Below are positions 17,639-26,407 of a stretch of 64,000 bases of DNA, one piece after another. Numbering within the stretch: the first letter of the stretch is position 1; every line of letters starts with the position of its first letter. The notes under the pieces are model-generated. The model made no database searches. It was not told where the DNA came from and saw only the letters and a program-made list of their open reading frames with translations. The position numbers were made by a program, and so were the translations under genes. The stretch is taken from NCBI GenBank assembly GCA_963797005.1, contig CAWCOF010000012.1, positions 62,001 to 126,000 on the forward strand, written 5' to 3'. Origin of the DNA: AWTP1-13 sp963797005 (lineage in GTDB: Bacteria; Pseudomonadota; Alphaproteobacteria; Rhizobiales; Hyphomicrobiaceae).

Positions 17639-18946
17639 TCACCCGAAGAGCCGCGCCAGCAGGGCGCGGAAGCGGTCGGCGATGAGCTGGAGGAAGATCG
17701 AGATGCCGCCGAGGGGCACCGCGCCTGGCGCGGCGCCCGGCTCGGCCAGCTCAGCATCGATGTTCTGGGCGAAGGCCTCGCCGATGCGGCGCACGAGGTC
17801 GCGCACGATGCCGGAGCGGCCGATCTGCGCCAGCGGACCGGTGAGCGTATAGGCGATCGCGACATCGACACGGGTGGCGTCGTTCTCGACGGCCTGGAGC
17901 CGGTAGTCGACGCTGCCCGAGGCGCGCGAGCCGCTCTTGCGGTCGCCGCCGCTGCCGCTGATGACCTGCCGGTAGTCCTCTGGATACGGCGCCAGCGTCC
18001 CGTGGCCGGCAAAGCTCGCGGTGATCGGCCCGATCTTCACCTCGAGGCGGCCCGCCACCTTGCCGCCATCGGGCGGGCCGGCGAGCGCGAGGCCGGGCAT
18101 GCAGCGCGCAACGGCTTCGACGTCGGACATCAGCGCCCACACGGCCTGCCGCGGGTGGGGGAGAACGAAGGTCTGGGTGAGGCGGGTCGCACCGCCGACC
18201 TCCTCGATCTTTCCCACCTCGACGACGATCGGCTGGCGCTGCCGCCGGGACAACCTGTGCTCTTCACCCCCACCCCCGACCCCTCCCCGCTCGCCCTCGG
18301 GCTCTCCCCTTGCTCGACCTGCCCAAAGATGGCCCGAGGGCAAGGGGGAGGGGAGCCTGTGCGGCTCGCGCACGCCTTGATGCCCGGCGATGGCGGGCTC
18401 ACCGATCGCGGGCGGCGCCGAAGCAGCGAGTGGGCCCGGTGCCGGGCCGAGCCAGGCAGAAGTGCGGCGGCCAGCCGCATCGGCAATCTCAGGGTCGGCC
18501 ATGACGCGCTCGATGGCGTCGACGATGCCCTGATAGCCCGTGCAGCGGCAGAGGTTGCCGCTCATCTCGGTGCGGATCTCTGGCCGCGACAGGGAACGCT
18601 TACGGCGCACGAGGTCGCGCGCGGCGATTAGCATGCCGGGCGTGCAGTAGCCGCACTGCAGCGCGTGCGCCTCGGTGAAGGCCTGCCGCAGCCGGGCCAT
18701 CAGTTCATCGTCGTCGAAGCCCTCGATGGTGCGGACATGCGCGCCGTCGCAGGCGACCGCGTAGGTGATGCAGGAGCGGGCGATCTCGCCGTCGATCTCC
18801 ACCGTGCAGGCGCCGCAGATGCCGTGCTCGCAGCCGATGTGCGTGCCGGTCAGCAGCAGATGCTCGCGCAGGAAGTCGGCAAGATGCGTGCGCGGCGCCA
18901 CGTCCATGGCGACCGGCTTGCCGTTGACGGTGAGCGCGATCCTCAT
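17639..18946 (-). CDS. [2Fe-2S] subunit of Mo-hydroxylase fused to CoxG-like SRPBCC domain
   Basis: 435-residue fusion. Residues 1-160 are a CoxS-type electron-transfer subunit: plant-type cluster cysteines in GCEHGICGACTVEID, second cluster in QCGYCTPGM and LCRCTGYQG. Residues ~265-410 are a CoxG-like SRPBCC domain (FVLPHPRQAVWALMSDVEAV, CMPGLALAG) that ends in a hydrophobic segment ISIFLQLIADRF, possibly a membrane anchor. The ~90-residue linker is low-complexity, and much of it is encoded by a palindromic repeat element. The start overlaps the stop of the upstream FAD subunit (ATGA). CoxG homologues help recruit or mature CO dehydrogenase-type enzymes at the membrane. Confidence 0.88.
   Translation of the reverse strand: MRIALTVNGKPVAMDVAPRTHLADFLREHLLLTGTHIGCEHGICGACTVEIDGEIARSCITYAVACDGAHVRTIEGFDDDELMARLRQAFTEAHALQCGYCTPGMLIAARDLVRRKRSLSRPEIRTEMSGNLCRCTGYQGIVDAIERVMADPEIADAAGRRTSAWLGPAPGPLAASAPPAIGEPAIAGHQGVREPHRLPSPLPSGHLWAGRARGEPEGERGGVGGGGEEHRLSRRQRQPIVVEVGKIEEVGGATRLTQTFVLPHPRQAVWALMSDVEAVARCMPGLALAGPPDGGKVAGRLEVKIGPITASFAGHGTLAPYPEDYRQVISGSGGDRKSGSRASGSVDYRLQAVENDATRVDVAIAYTLTGPLAQIGRSGIVRDLVRRIGEAFAQNIDAELAEPGAAPGAVPLGGISIFLQLIADRFRALLARLFG
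18262..18352. repeat. double-hairpin GC-rich repeat inside a coding sequence
   Basis: The segment holds CACCCCCACCCCCGACCCC, a CCCTCGGG/CCCGAGGG pair and GGGGGAGGGGAG. It has the same character as the intergenic repeats at 45615, 46668, 48118, 53598 and 54985. Here it lies in frame within the linker of the [2Fe-2S]-SRPBCC fusion and supplies about 30 residues (PSPLPSGHLW ... RGEPEGERGG). No stop codon is created. Confidence 0.7.
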
Positions 18947-19759
18947 GGCCCATAGGCCTCGCGATGGGCGCGCTGCAGGGCGACCGCATGCAGCGTCAGG
19001 TCGTAGGCGTCGCCGGCGAAACTCGTGCCCTTCAGAAGGATGCGCGCCTCGTCCGAGGTCAGGGTCTTGGGCCCGGGGGCGGCTTGCATCTCCAGCACCA
19101 GCGGACGGCCGCTGGTCGCGCCTGCGACCGCACAACTGTAGGCCCGCTCAGGATCATAAGCGACGACGCCGATGGCGTCGGCGAACTCGCCCGCCTTGCG
19201 GCAGATCTTGTGGTAACCGAAGCGCGCGCGAGGGGAAAACTTCGGCACGCGGATGCCGATGATCAGCTCATCGGGCTCGAGCTCGCTCTCCATCGCCCCG
19301 CGCATGAGGCCCGAGAGCGGCAGACGCCGCCGCCCGGATGCACCGGCGATCAGCACATCCGCGCCCAGCGCCGTCAGGCACGAGAGCCAGTCGGCGGCGG
19401 GATCGGCGTGGGCGAGGCTGCCGCCGACGGTGCCGCGCGTGCGCACGGCGCGGTAGCCGATGCCGCGGGCGACGCGCGCGAGGAAGCCGCGGGTCGGGTC
19501 GGGCACGCGGCCGTCCTCGATTGCCGCGTGGGTGACGGTGGCACCGATGGTGACGCTCTCGGCGTCCTCCTCGACCGCGGCAAGCTCCGGAATGCGCGTG
19601 ATGTCGATCGAGCAGCGCCGGCTGGGCAAGGCGCAAATTCAGCATCGGCCCCAAGGTCTGCCCGCCGGCCAGGACCTTGGCACCCGGCGTCGTGCCCAGC
19701 AGGCGCACGGCTTCTGCCACATCGCGCGGGCGGACATAGTCGAAGAGGGCGGGCTTCAT
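18943..19759 (-). pseudogene. FAD-binding (CoxM-type) subunit of Mo-hydroxylase, frameshifted
   Basis: FAD subunit that carries electrons from the [2Fe-2S] subunit. Residues 1-47 (FDYVRPRDVAEAVRLL, AGGQTLGPMLNLRLAQPALL) are in one frame. Similarity continues in the next frame from IDITRIPELAAVEED through RTRGTVGGSLAHADPAADW (the second FAD motif) to the C-terminus ending HREAYGP. One extra base near 19609 (CTCGATC where CTCATC is expected) accounts for the break. The start at 19759 gives a normal length of ~272 residues once corrected. It overlaps the downstream fusion gene by ATGA. Either a sequence error or a real inactivation. Confidence 0.87.
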
Positions 19760-19970
19760 GCGCTGCCTGCTGGGCTGAGGGCGATCGCTGCGCGAGCGTG
19801 GGCCATGCCGGAGGCATGTCTTCGACATGACCCCCGCGCCCCCGCAGGCGGGACTCCCGCCAGACCACCCGTCTTTTGATTGTCCAAAGGCGGGTGGGTT
19901 TGGGAGGGTGTCCCTCCCAAGCGGGTGCGGGCGGCAGCCCGCTCGCGAAGCGACCCTCGTCCCCCCATCG
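19760..19970. repeat. intergenic region with nested palindromes
   Basis: About 210 bases between the large and FAD subunit genes, which otherwise would be contiguous. It includes GGCGGGACTCCCGCC, CCACCCGTC/GGCGGGTGG arms around TTTTGATTGTCC, and GGGAGGGTGTCCCTCCC. The last could act as a hairpin attenuating transcription within the operon. No coding frame was seen. Confidence 0.5.
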
Positions 19971-22335
19971 CTATGCCAACACCTTCGTGCCATTGACGCC
20001 GCCTGCGCGCGCAGCTTCCACGGCCTCGGCGATGCGTCGCGGCGTGATGGGCGACACCAGCAGCTCGGCACCGAGGTCCTTGAGCGCGTCGTTGACGGCA
20101 TTGGTGATGGCGGCGGGGGGCGCGATGGCGCCGCCTTCGCCCAGGCCCTTCTGACCGAAGCGCGTGTAGGGCGAGGGCGTCTCCATGTGCACGATGCGCA
20201 CCTCGGGCATCTCGGCGGGGCCGGGCAGCAGGTAGTCGGAGAGCGTGGAGCCCTGCGGCTGGCCTTGCGCGTCGAAGCGCATCTCTTCGTAGAGCGCGGT
20301 GCCGATGCCCTGGGCGGTGCCGCCGATGATCTGCCCGTCGACGATCATGGGGTTGACCAGGGTGCCGCCGTCCTCGACCACGACGTAGTCCAGGATCTCG
20401 ACTTCGCCGGTCTCGGGATCGACGGCGACGACGGCGGCGTGGACGGCGTAGCTGAAGGTGCCGGTGTCGCGCTTTGCCTTATAGCCGGCGGTGACCTCGA
20501 GGCCGGCAGGATCGACATCGGGCGGCAGGTCTTGCGGGCGGCGGTACCACGTGCGCGCGACCTCGGAGACGCCGATGCGGCCCGATGGCCCCACCACCTC
20601 GCCGCCTTCGATGCGCACATCCTCGCGCCGGGCCTGCAGCAGGCCGGCGCCCATCCGCATGACGCGCTCGGCGAGCTGCTCGCACGCCTCCGCCACCGCG
20701 CCGCCGGACATGATCATGCAGCGCGAGCCCCAAGTGCCGGTGGAGTAGGGCGTCTCGGCGGTGTCGCCGTGCACGAGGCGGATGCGATCGTGCGGGAGGC
20801 CCAGGATCGAGTGGGCGACCTGCGACAGCGTGGTCTCCAGGCCCTGGCCGTGGCTGTGGGCGCCGATCCTGAGCTCCAGCGCGCCGTCGGGCGTGAAGCG
20901 GGCGAGGCACTGCTCGAAGCCCGGCACCATGGGTACGCCCCAGGCGGCATAGACGCTGGTGCCGTGACCAGCCTGCTCGGAATACATGGCAAAGCCGATG
21001 CCGATCGCGGCGTCCGTCCGGCTCGCCTTGCCTCTGGCGGGCGCGGACCTTGTCGAAGCTGATGGCGTCGATCGTCTTGCGCAGGGCTTGGGGGTAGTCG
21101 CCGGAGTCGAAGTGGCGCTTGGCGATGTTGTCGAACGGCATCTGCTCGGGGCGGACCAGGCTTTTCATGCGCAGGTCGTTGGCCTCGATGCCGAGCTTGC
21201 GCGCGAGCGCCTCGAGCGTCACCTCGAGCGCGAAGCACACGCCGGTGCGAGCGACGCCGCGGTAGGGCAGGATCGGCGGCTTGTTGGTGGCGACCGAGTA
21301 GACCTTGCAGCGGTAGTGGGGAAAATCGTAGAGGCCGGGCAGGATCGAGCCGACCTGGCCGCCCTCCAGGCAGGCCGAGAAGGGATAGGCGGAGTAGGCG
21401 CCGGAATCGACGGTTGCCTCGCAGTCGAGCGCCAGCAGGCGACCATCGGCATCGGCGTAGGCTGTCAGAATGTAATGGTGCTCGCGGCAGTTGGCGTTGG
21501 CAGTGAGGCCTTCGCGGCGATCCTCCAGCCAGCGCAAGGGTGCGCCGAGCTTGCGGGTCGCCCACGCCAGCGCGACCTCCTCGGGCAGAAGTATTCCTTT
21601 GTAGCCGAAGCCACCGCCGACATCGGGGGCGATGACCCGGATCTGGCCCTCGCCCAGCCCCAGACATTCCGCGAGCCCGGAGCGCACGATGTGCGGTTGC
21701 TGGGTGGAGGTGTGGACGATGAGCTGACCGAGGCGCGTGTGCCATTGGGCGACGACGCCGCGGCCCTCGAGGGGGCTCATGGCCTGACGGGAGGTGCGCA
21801 GCTCGCGCGTCACCGACACGGCGGCCTTGGCCTTGACCGCCTCGAAATTCACATCCGTGGTGCTGGTGAGGTAGAGGTTGTCGCCCCAGTGCTCGTGGAC
21901 GAGCGGCGCGCCGGGACGACGCGCGGCCAGCATGTCGGCAACGACGGGCAACGGCTCGAAGTCGACTTCGATTTCGGCGGCCATGTCCTCTGCCTCGGCG
22001 CGCGTGGGCGCGGCACAGAGCGCGACCAGCTCGCCGACGTAGCGTACCTTGCCGGTGGCCAGGACCGGCTGCACGGACGACTTGAAGCCGGGTAGCGTGG
22101 TGTCGGCGCGGATCGGCGCGACGCCGTCGAGATCATCGGCGACGAACACATGGTCGCGAATGGCCGCCGGGATCGTGATGCTCTTGATGCGCGCGTGCGC
22201 GACCGGGCTGCGCAGGAAGGCCACCTCCAGCATGCCGGGCAAGCGGATGTCGCCGACATACTGGCCACGGCCGCGCATGTAGCGGTCGTCCTCCTTGCGC
22301 AAGAGCCGCGCGCCGATGCCCTGGGCAGTCGTCAT
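19971..22335 (-). pseudogene. molybdopterin-binding (CoxL-type) large subunit, frameshifted
   Basis: Catalytic subunit of a xanthine-dehydrogenase/CO-dehydrogenase family enzyme, ~788 residues once corrected. The N-terminal part (GARLLRKEDDRYMRGRGQYV, DVGGGFGYKG, LPYRGVARTGVCFALE) runs to about DKVRAR. The rest continues in the next frame (IGIGFAMYSEQAGHGTSVY, GAHSHGQGLETT, GLGEGGAIAPPAA with the catalytic Glu). One extra base near 21043 explains this. The active-site loop reads YRGVAR, not AYRCSFR, so this is not a form I CO dehydrogenase and its substrate is unknown. It starts 53 bases after an aldo-keto reductase gene. Confidence 0.9.
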
Positions 22336-22388
22336 ACTCTCCGCCAATCCAGTGGAAGACCGATCCTCGCACGGAACGCCACCATCGG

Positions 22389-23339
22389 CTACCGGGCGCC
22401 CTGCATGCGGTCCGGAAGGTCGAGGCCGACGCCGACGAGGTGGCCGAAGAGATCGTGGAGCTTTGCCACATCGGCCGCTGGCAGCGGCGGGCGCAGCAGG
22501 GAGGCGACGTTGGCCTTGAGGTGCGCGACGCTGCCGGTGCCGAACAGCACCACGTCGATGCCGGGCGTATGGCGGGCGAAGCGATAGGCGGCATCGGTGA
22601 CGCTCTCCGCGCCGCCTTCGCGCACGAGGAAGCCGAGCGGGTCGTCCTCCGCCGCCATCGATGCCGGCAGCTTGCCCTCGGCGACGAGGTCCGCGACGGT
22701 CTTTTTCAGGACATCGGGCTTGGAGAAGATGTTGCGCACCGCGAACATGCACAGCGTGCCGATGCCCTTCGCCCGCGTCTTCGGCAGGATCAGCTCGCGC
22801 GCGTTCTGGTGCATCATGCTGAAGCCCAGCATGAACACCTCGAAGCATCCAGCATCGACGGCGCGGGCGAGCATGGTGTGCTCGGGGTCGCGCGGGCCGG
22901 TCTCGCTCACCGCCAGGTGGCGGAACTTGCCCCTCTCCTTCTCGCGCAGCAGCGGCGGGACGATCTCGGCCATGGCCTTGTCGTAGGCGGCGGGGCCGAG
23001 CCCGTGCAGGTGGAAGATGTCGACGTGGTCGGTGCCGAGCTGGCGCAGCGAGTTGTCGAGATTGGCGAGCACGCCCGAGGCCGAGGTGGCGTGGCTCTTG
23101 GTGGAGATGACGACGGAATCGCGCGGGCGGCCCTCGATGGCCTTGCCGACGATGCCCTCGGTCTCGTAGGCGGCGGCCGTGTCGAGGAAGTTGACGCCGA
23201 GGTCGAGGGCGGAGCGCACCAGCGCCACCGACTGCGCCTCGGTGAGCCCGGAGCCGAGCCCGATGCGGCTGTTGCCGCCGCAGCCGAGGCCCGCGACGCT
23301 GACCTTGAGGCCGGTCCGGCCGAGCGTGGTATAGTCCAT
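22389..23339 (-). CDS. aldo/keto reductase
   Basis: 316-residue NADPH-dependent oxidoreductase with a TIM barrel. The catalytic tetrad is complete: Asp and Tyr in NFLDTAAAYETEG, Lys in VVISTKSHA, His in DIFHLHG. The start is LGRTGLKVSVAGLGCGG and the C-terminal cofactor region is GIDVVLFGTGSVAHLKAN. It is the first gene of the leftward molybdenum hydroxylase cluster. It may interconvert an aldehyde or keto intermediate of that pathway. The upstream neighbour is a divergent AT-rich gene. Confidence 0.92.
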   Translation of the reverse strand: MDYTTLGRTGLKVSVAGLGCGGNSRIGLGSGLTEAQSVALVRSALDLGVNFLDTAAAYETEGIVGKAIEGRPRDSVVISTKSHATSASGVLANLDNSLRQLGTDHVDIFHLHGLGPAAYDKAMAEIVPPLLREKERGKFRHLAVSETGPRDPEHTMLARAVDAGCFEVFMLGFSMMHQNARELILPKTRAKGIGTLCMFAVRNIFSKPDVLKKTVADLVAEGKLPASMAAEDDPLGFLVREGGAESVTDAAYRFARHTPGIDVVLFGTGSVAHLKANVASLLRPPLPAADVAKLHDLFGHLVGVGLDLPDRMQGAR

Positions 23340-23466
23340 GACAAGCGTCTCCCAGCATGCTTTAATTCTGCAGAAACGTTGCGTTCTAACCGCCCGCAGC
23401 GAATTCCACCGCGCGGCGGCGTCGAGGGCCTCGAATAAATTTAACATGTCATATTGGGGTGGCAAG

Positions 23467-24405
23467 ATGCCTAATATAAGCGACGATCGATTGAAAATTT
23501 GGCTAGACTTCTGCAAATTCATATTTGTAAGCGGAATAATAGCGGCGGTTATAGCTATTGCGCCGCCTTTGATAAATTCACAAATTCAAGATAAAGAGCT
23601 TAAAATAAAAGAGGCCGAGCAGCAGGCGAAACTTAAGATCGCCAAAGAGAAGAACGAAGCGGATATTCAAACAAAAGTCATAGAGCAGGAAACACAGTAT
23701 GTTAAGTCGTTCATAGATAAGGCGACTGAAGAAAATATCGAAAACAGATATAGGTTCACCCATTACATTTCTTCGCTCACCAGGGACCCAGTATATCGCG
23801 AGGGATGGCGCAGTCTGTTTGTTGCAGTAGAAAGAGAGCGAAAGGCAGTGCAAGAGAAACTAGTCCAGGCGGAAAAGGCCGCTCTCGGCAAGAGTGGCGC
23901 GGAATTGAATAATGCTCAGTCGGAAGTTGCTCGCCTGAAGTCAGAACTGCAAACGAAATCTCGAAGTCCGGGGCCAGCACGCCCAGCAATCGTAAGCTAC
24001 GGTGCGATAAGTTCGAATGCCCCATGCCCGGAAAATACCCAGATGATAATTTCGGCTTTCGAGTCGGATTCCTTAGGTAGCTTCTCAGACAATCCTTTTG
24101 GCACCATCCGGATCCGGAAGGTTACCGATGCGGATCTCGCCTATGACCCTGCAAGCGCCCGCATCGCGACACAAATAACCAGCGGGCCAGAGGATTTTAT
24201 TGTTCCCGGCACGCTGCCTTTTTGGGATGTTGATAAACTCGCCGGGACCAATAGCTCCTTCTTGTTTAAATATTGGCTTAGCAATTCGAGATTTCTTTTT
24301 CTGGGACGGCATTGTATTGACAAGGAAGGCAAGGCGGTCGGCGACACAGCTATTTTTTCATACAACGGAAAATTCGTTGGGAACGTCAAGTGGTCGCAGA
24401 AATAA
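23467..24405 (+). CDS. AT-rich membrane-anchored coiled-coil protein, unknown
   Basis: 312-residue protein of no family I recognise. It has one N-terminal membrane helix (FIFVSGIIAAVIAIAPPLI, residues ~16-34). A charged coiled coil of about 50 residues follows (DKELKIKEAEQQAKLKIAKE), then a second coil rich in Ala, Glu and Gln. The C-terminal ~130-residue domain begins near RPAIVSYGAISSN and has two cysteines. The base composition is strikingly poorer in GC than every neighbour, with many AAA, ATA and TTT codons, which indicates acquisition from elsewhere. ATG at 23467 is chosen because GGGGTGG precedes it. A short AAAAAC/GTTTTT hairpin overlaps the stop codon. Confidence 0.8.
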   Translation: MPNISDDRLKIWLDFCKFIFVSGIIAAVIAIAPPLINSQIQDKELKIKEAEQQAKLKIAKEKNEADIQTKVIEQETQYVKSFIDKATEENIENRYRFTHYISSLTRDPVYREGWRSLFVAVERERKAVQEKLVQAEKAALGKSGAELNNAQSEVARLKSELQTKSRSPGPARPAIVSYGAISSNAPCPENTQMIISAFESDSLGSFSDNPFGTIRIRKVTDADLAYDPASARIATQITSGPEDFIVPGTLPFWDVDKLAGTNSSFLFKYWLSNSRFLFLGRHCIDKEGKAVGDTAIFSYNGKFVGNVKWSQK

Positions 24406-24569
24406 AAACGGGCGTTTTTAACCAGTCGCATTCATGAGGTCAATTTATTCAGTTCCAGGCGTTGGCGTGGGTGGGGGTTACCTGCGGCGCCCGCTCATGC
24501 GGAACGAAGCAGGAACTTTCCAGGCAGCGTATTGCCGGTAGAGCGACCTTAGGGCATTGGTCCCTCGCC

Positions 24570-26285
24570 ATGAACGTGAAACCGCGCAACCTCGTCCCCG
24601 CCGCGTCGGCCTCGCCGGAGTCGTGCGGGCTTGATTTCTTTGCCTCCGACCGCTCGCTCAAGGCATTGCTCGGGCTCTATCTGCCGGCGCGGGAGCTGGC
24701 CCACATCGAGCCGCACTTGGCGAGGCTCGGCCAGCTGGTGGGCGACCGGCTCGACGATCTCGCGCGCGAGGCCGACAAGACGCCGCCCAGGCTCGAGCCG
24801 CGCAACCGCCAGGGCGAGGACCGCCAATCGATTATCAAGGCGCCGGCCTATCTCGCCATGGAGCGCATCGCCTTCGGCGAGCTGGCGCTGGCGGCGCTGT
24901 CGCACCGGCCCGCGCTCGGCTGGGAGAAGCCGCTGTCGGCGGCCAGCAAATACGCGCTGACCTACCTCTTCGCCCAGTCCGAGTTCGGCCTGCTCTGTCC
25001 GGTCAGCATGACCGACAGCCTGACGCGCACCATCCGCCGCTTCGCCGACGAGGCGCTGCTCGCGCGCTACCTGCCCGGACTGCTGGCCGAGGATGCCGAG
25101 GCGCAGCTGCAGGGCGCCATGTTCATGACGGAGCGGTTTGCCGGCTCCGACGTAGGCGCAACCGAGACGCGCGCAGAGCGCTGCGGCGACCACTGGCGGC
25201 TCTGGGGCGACAAGTGGTTCTGCTCGAACGCCAGTGCGGACCTGGCGCTCGTGCTGGCGCGACCCGAGGGCGCGCCGGAGGGGACGTCGGGCCTCGGCCT
25301 CTTCCTGATGCCGCGGCTGCTGCCCTCGGGCGAGCCCAACGCCTACCGGATCGTGCGGCTGAAGGAGAAGCTCGGCACCAAGGCGATGGCCTCGGGCGAG
25401 ATCGTGCTGGAGGGCGCGCAAGCCTGGCTAGTCGGGGAGCTCAACCAGGGCTTCAAGCAGATGACCGAGATGGTCAACCAGTCGCGGTTGTCGAACGGGG
25501 TGCGCTCGACCGGCATGATGCGCCGCGCGGTGCACGAGGCGCTGACCGTGGCGCTCGGCCGACGGGCGTTCGGCAAGCGGCTGATCGACTTGCCGCTGGT
25601 GCGCCGGCAGCTGATCAAGATGATCCTGCCCGCCGAGGAGGCGCTGAGCGTGGCGCTCTTCACTGCCGACTGCCTCGATCGCGCGGATGCCGGCGAGGGA
25701 GAAGGGCAGGCGCTGCGGCGCGTGCTTACGCCGCTCATCAAGCTCAGGGCCTGCCGCGACGCGCGCAAGGTGGCGGGCGACGCCATGGAGATGCGCGGCG
25801 GCAACGGCTACATCGAGGAGTGGATCGAGCCGCGGCTGCTGCGCGAGACGCACCTGGGCTCGATCTGGGAGGGGACGAGCAACATCATCGCGCTCGACGT
25901 GGTGCGCGCCTCGGCCAAGGCCGGCGCGCATCGGGCACTGGCCGAGCGGCTGGGGGCGATGCTTGCGGGCGCGCCGCCCGAGCTGGCCGCCGCCTGGAAG
26001 GAGCGCATGGGCGCGGTCCTCGCGCTGATCGACCGGGCCGCCGGGACGCAGAGCGACGCGCGCTCCGCGCGGGCGGCCTCGACCGGGCTCTATCATGCCA
26101 CCGCCGCGGCGCTGTTGCTCAGCGAGGCCAAGAGGCTCGGCGATCTGGTGCGATTGGATCTCGCGCGGCTCGTGATCGCGCACAAGCTCTCCCCTCGCGA
26201 TCCTCTGGCGCCTTCCGCGCCGGAGGACGAGGCCGCCGCGGACCGGGTGATCGATGCGCTGGTGGCGGCGCGCGTCGGCGCCTGA
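24570..26285 (+). CDS. acyl-CoA dehydrogenase, AidB-like
   Basis: 571-residue flavoprotein, longer than ordinary acyl-CoA dehydrogenases and similar in length and plan to AidB. The flavin region is QGAMFMTERFAGSDVGATET and WGDKWFCSN. The C-terminal helical domain has MEMRGGNGYIEEWIEPRLLR and GSIWEGTSNIIALD, with the Glu at the catalytic position. AidB binds DNA and acts in alkylation response in E. coli, but AidB-like proteins elsewhere also serve catabolism. The choice is open here. An SDR gene follows 122 bases downstream, separated by a palindromic repeat. Confidence 0.88.
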   Translation: MNVKPRNLVPAASASPESCGLDFFASDRSLKALLGLYLPARELAHIEPHLARLGQLVGDRLDDLAREADKTPPRLEPRNRQGEDRQSIIKAPAYLAMERIAFGELALAALSHRPALGWEKPLSAASKYALTYLFAQSEFGLLCPVSMTDSLTRTIRRFADEALLARYLPGLLAEDAEAQLQGAMFMTERFAGSDVGATETRAERCGDHWRLWGDKWFCSNASADLALVLARPEGAPEGTSGLGLFLMPRLLPSGEPNAYRIVRLKEKLGTKAMASGEIVLEGAQAWLVGELNQGFKQMTEMVNQSRLSNGVRSTGMMRRAVHEALTVALGRRAFGKRLIDLPLVRRQLIKMILPAEEALSVALFTADCLDRADAGEGEGQALRRVLTPLIKLRACRDARKVAGDAMEMRGGNGYIEEWIEPRLLRETHLGSIWEGTSNIIALDVVRASAKAGAHRALAERLGAMLAGAPPELAAAWKERMGAVLALIDRAAGTQSDARSARAASTGLYHATAAALLLSEAKRLGDLVRLDLARLVIAHKLSPRDPLAPSAPEDEAAADRVIDALVAARVGA

Positions 26286-26299
26286 AGACCAAACACGAT

Positions 26300-26352
26300 C
26301 GTCATCCTGGTCCCGCTCACGCGCTTCGCTTGCGATCGGCGCCGGGATGACG
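26300..26352. repeat. CGTCATCCTGG/CCGGGATGACG palindromic repeat
   Basis: An imperfect palindrome: CGTCATCCTGG at the left pairs with CCGGGATGACG at the right, with an inner CGCTTCGCTTGCG hairpin. It fills the gap between the acyl-CoA dehydrogenase and the SDR. A related element with CCGGGATGACA lies at 59101-59164. Confidence 0.65.
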
Positions 26353-26407
26353 GAAGAGAGGGCGGCACGGTCCGAGCGATCATCAGCCGGCGGCGAAGGA
26401 GGAAACG

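Noticed and set aside
19971..22335. Reading the molybdenum hydroxylase as an aerobic CO dehydrogenase
   Set aside because: The large subunit has YRGVAR where form I CO dehydrogenase has AYRCSFR, and the cluster lacks coxD/E/F-type genes.
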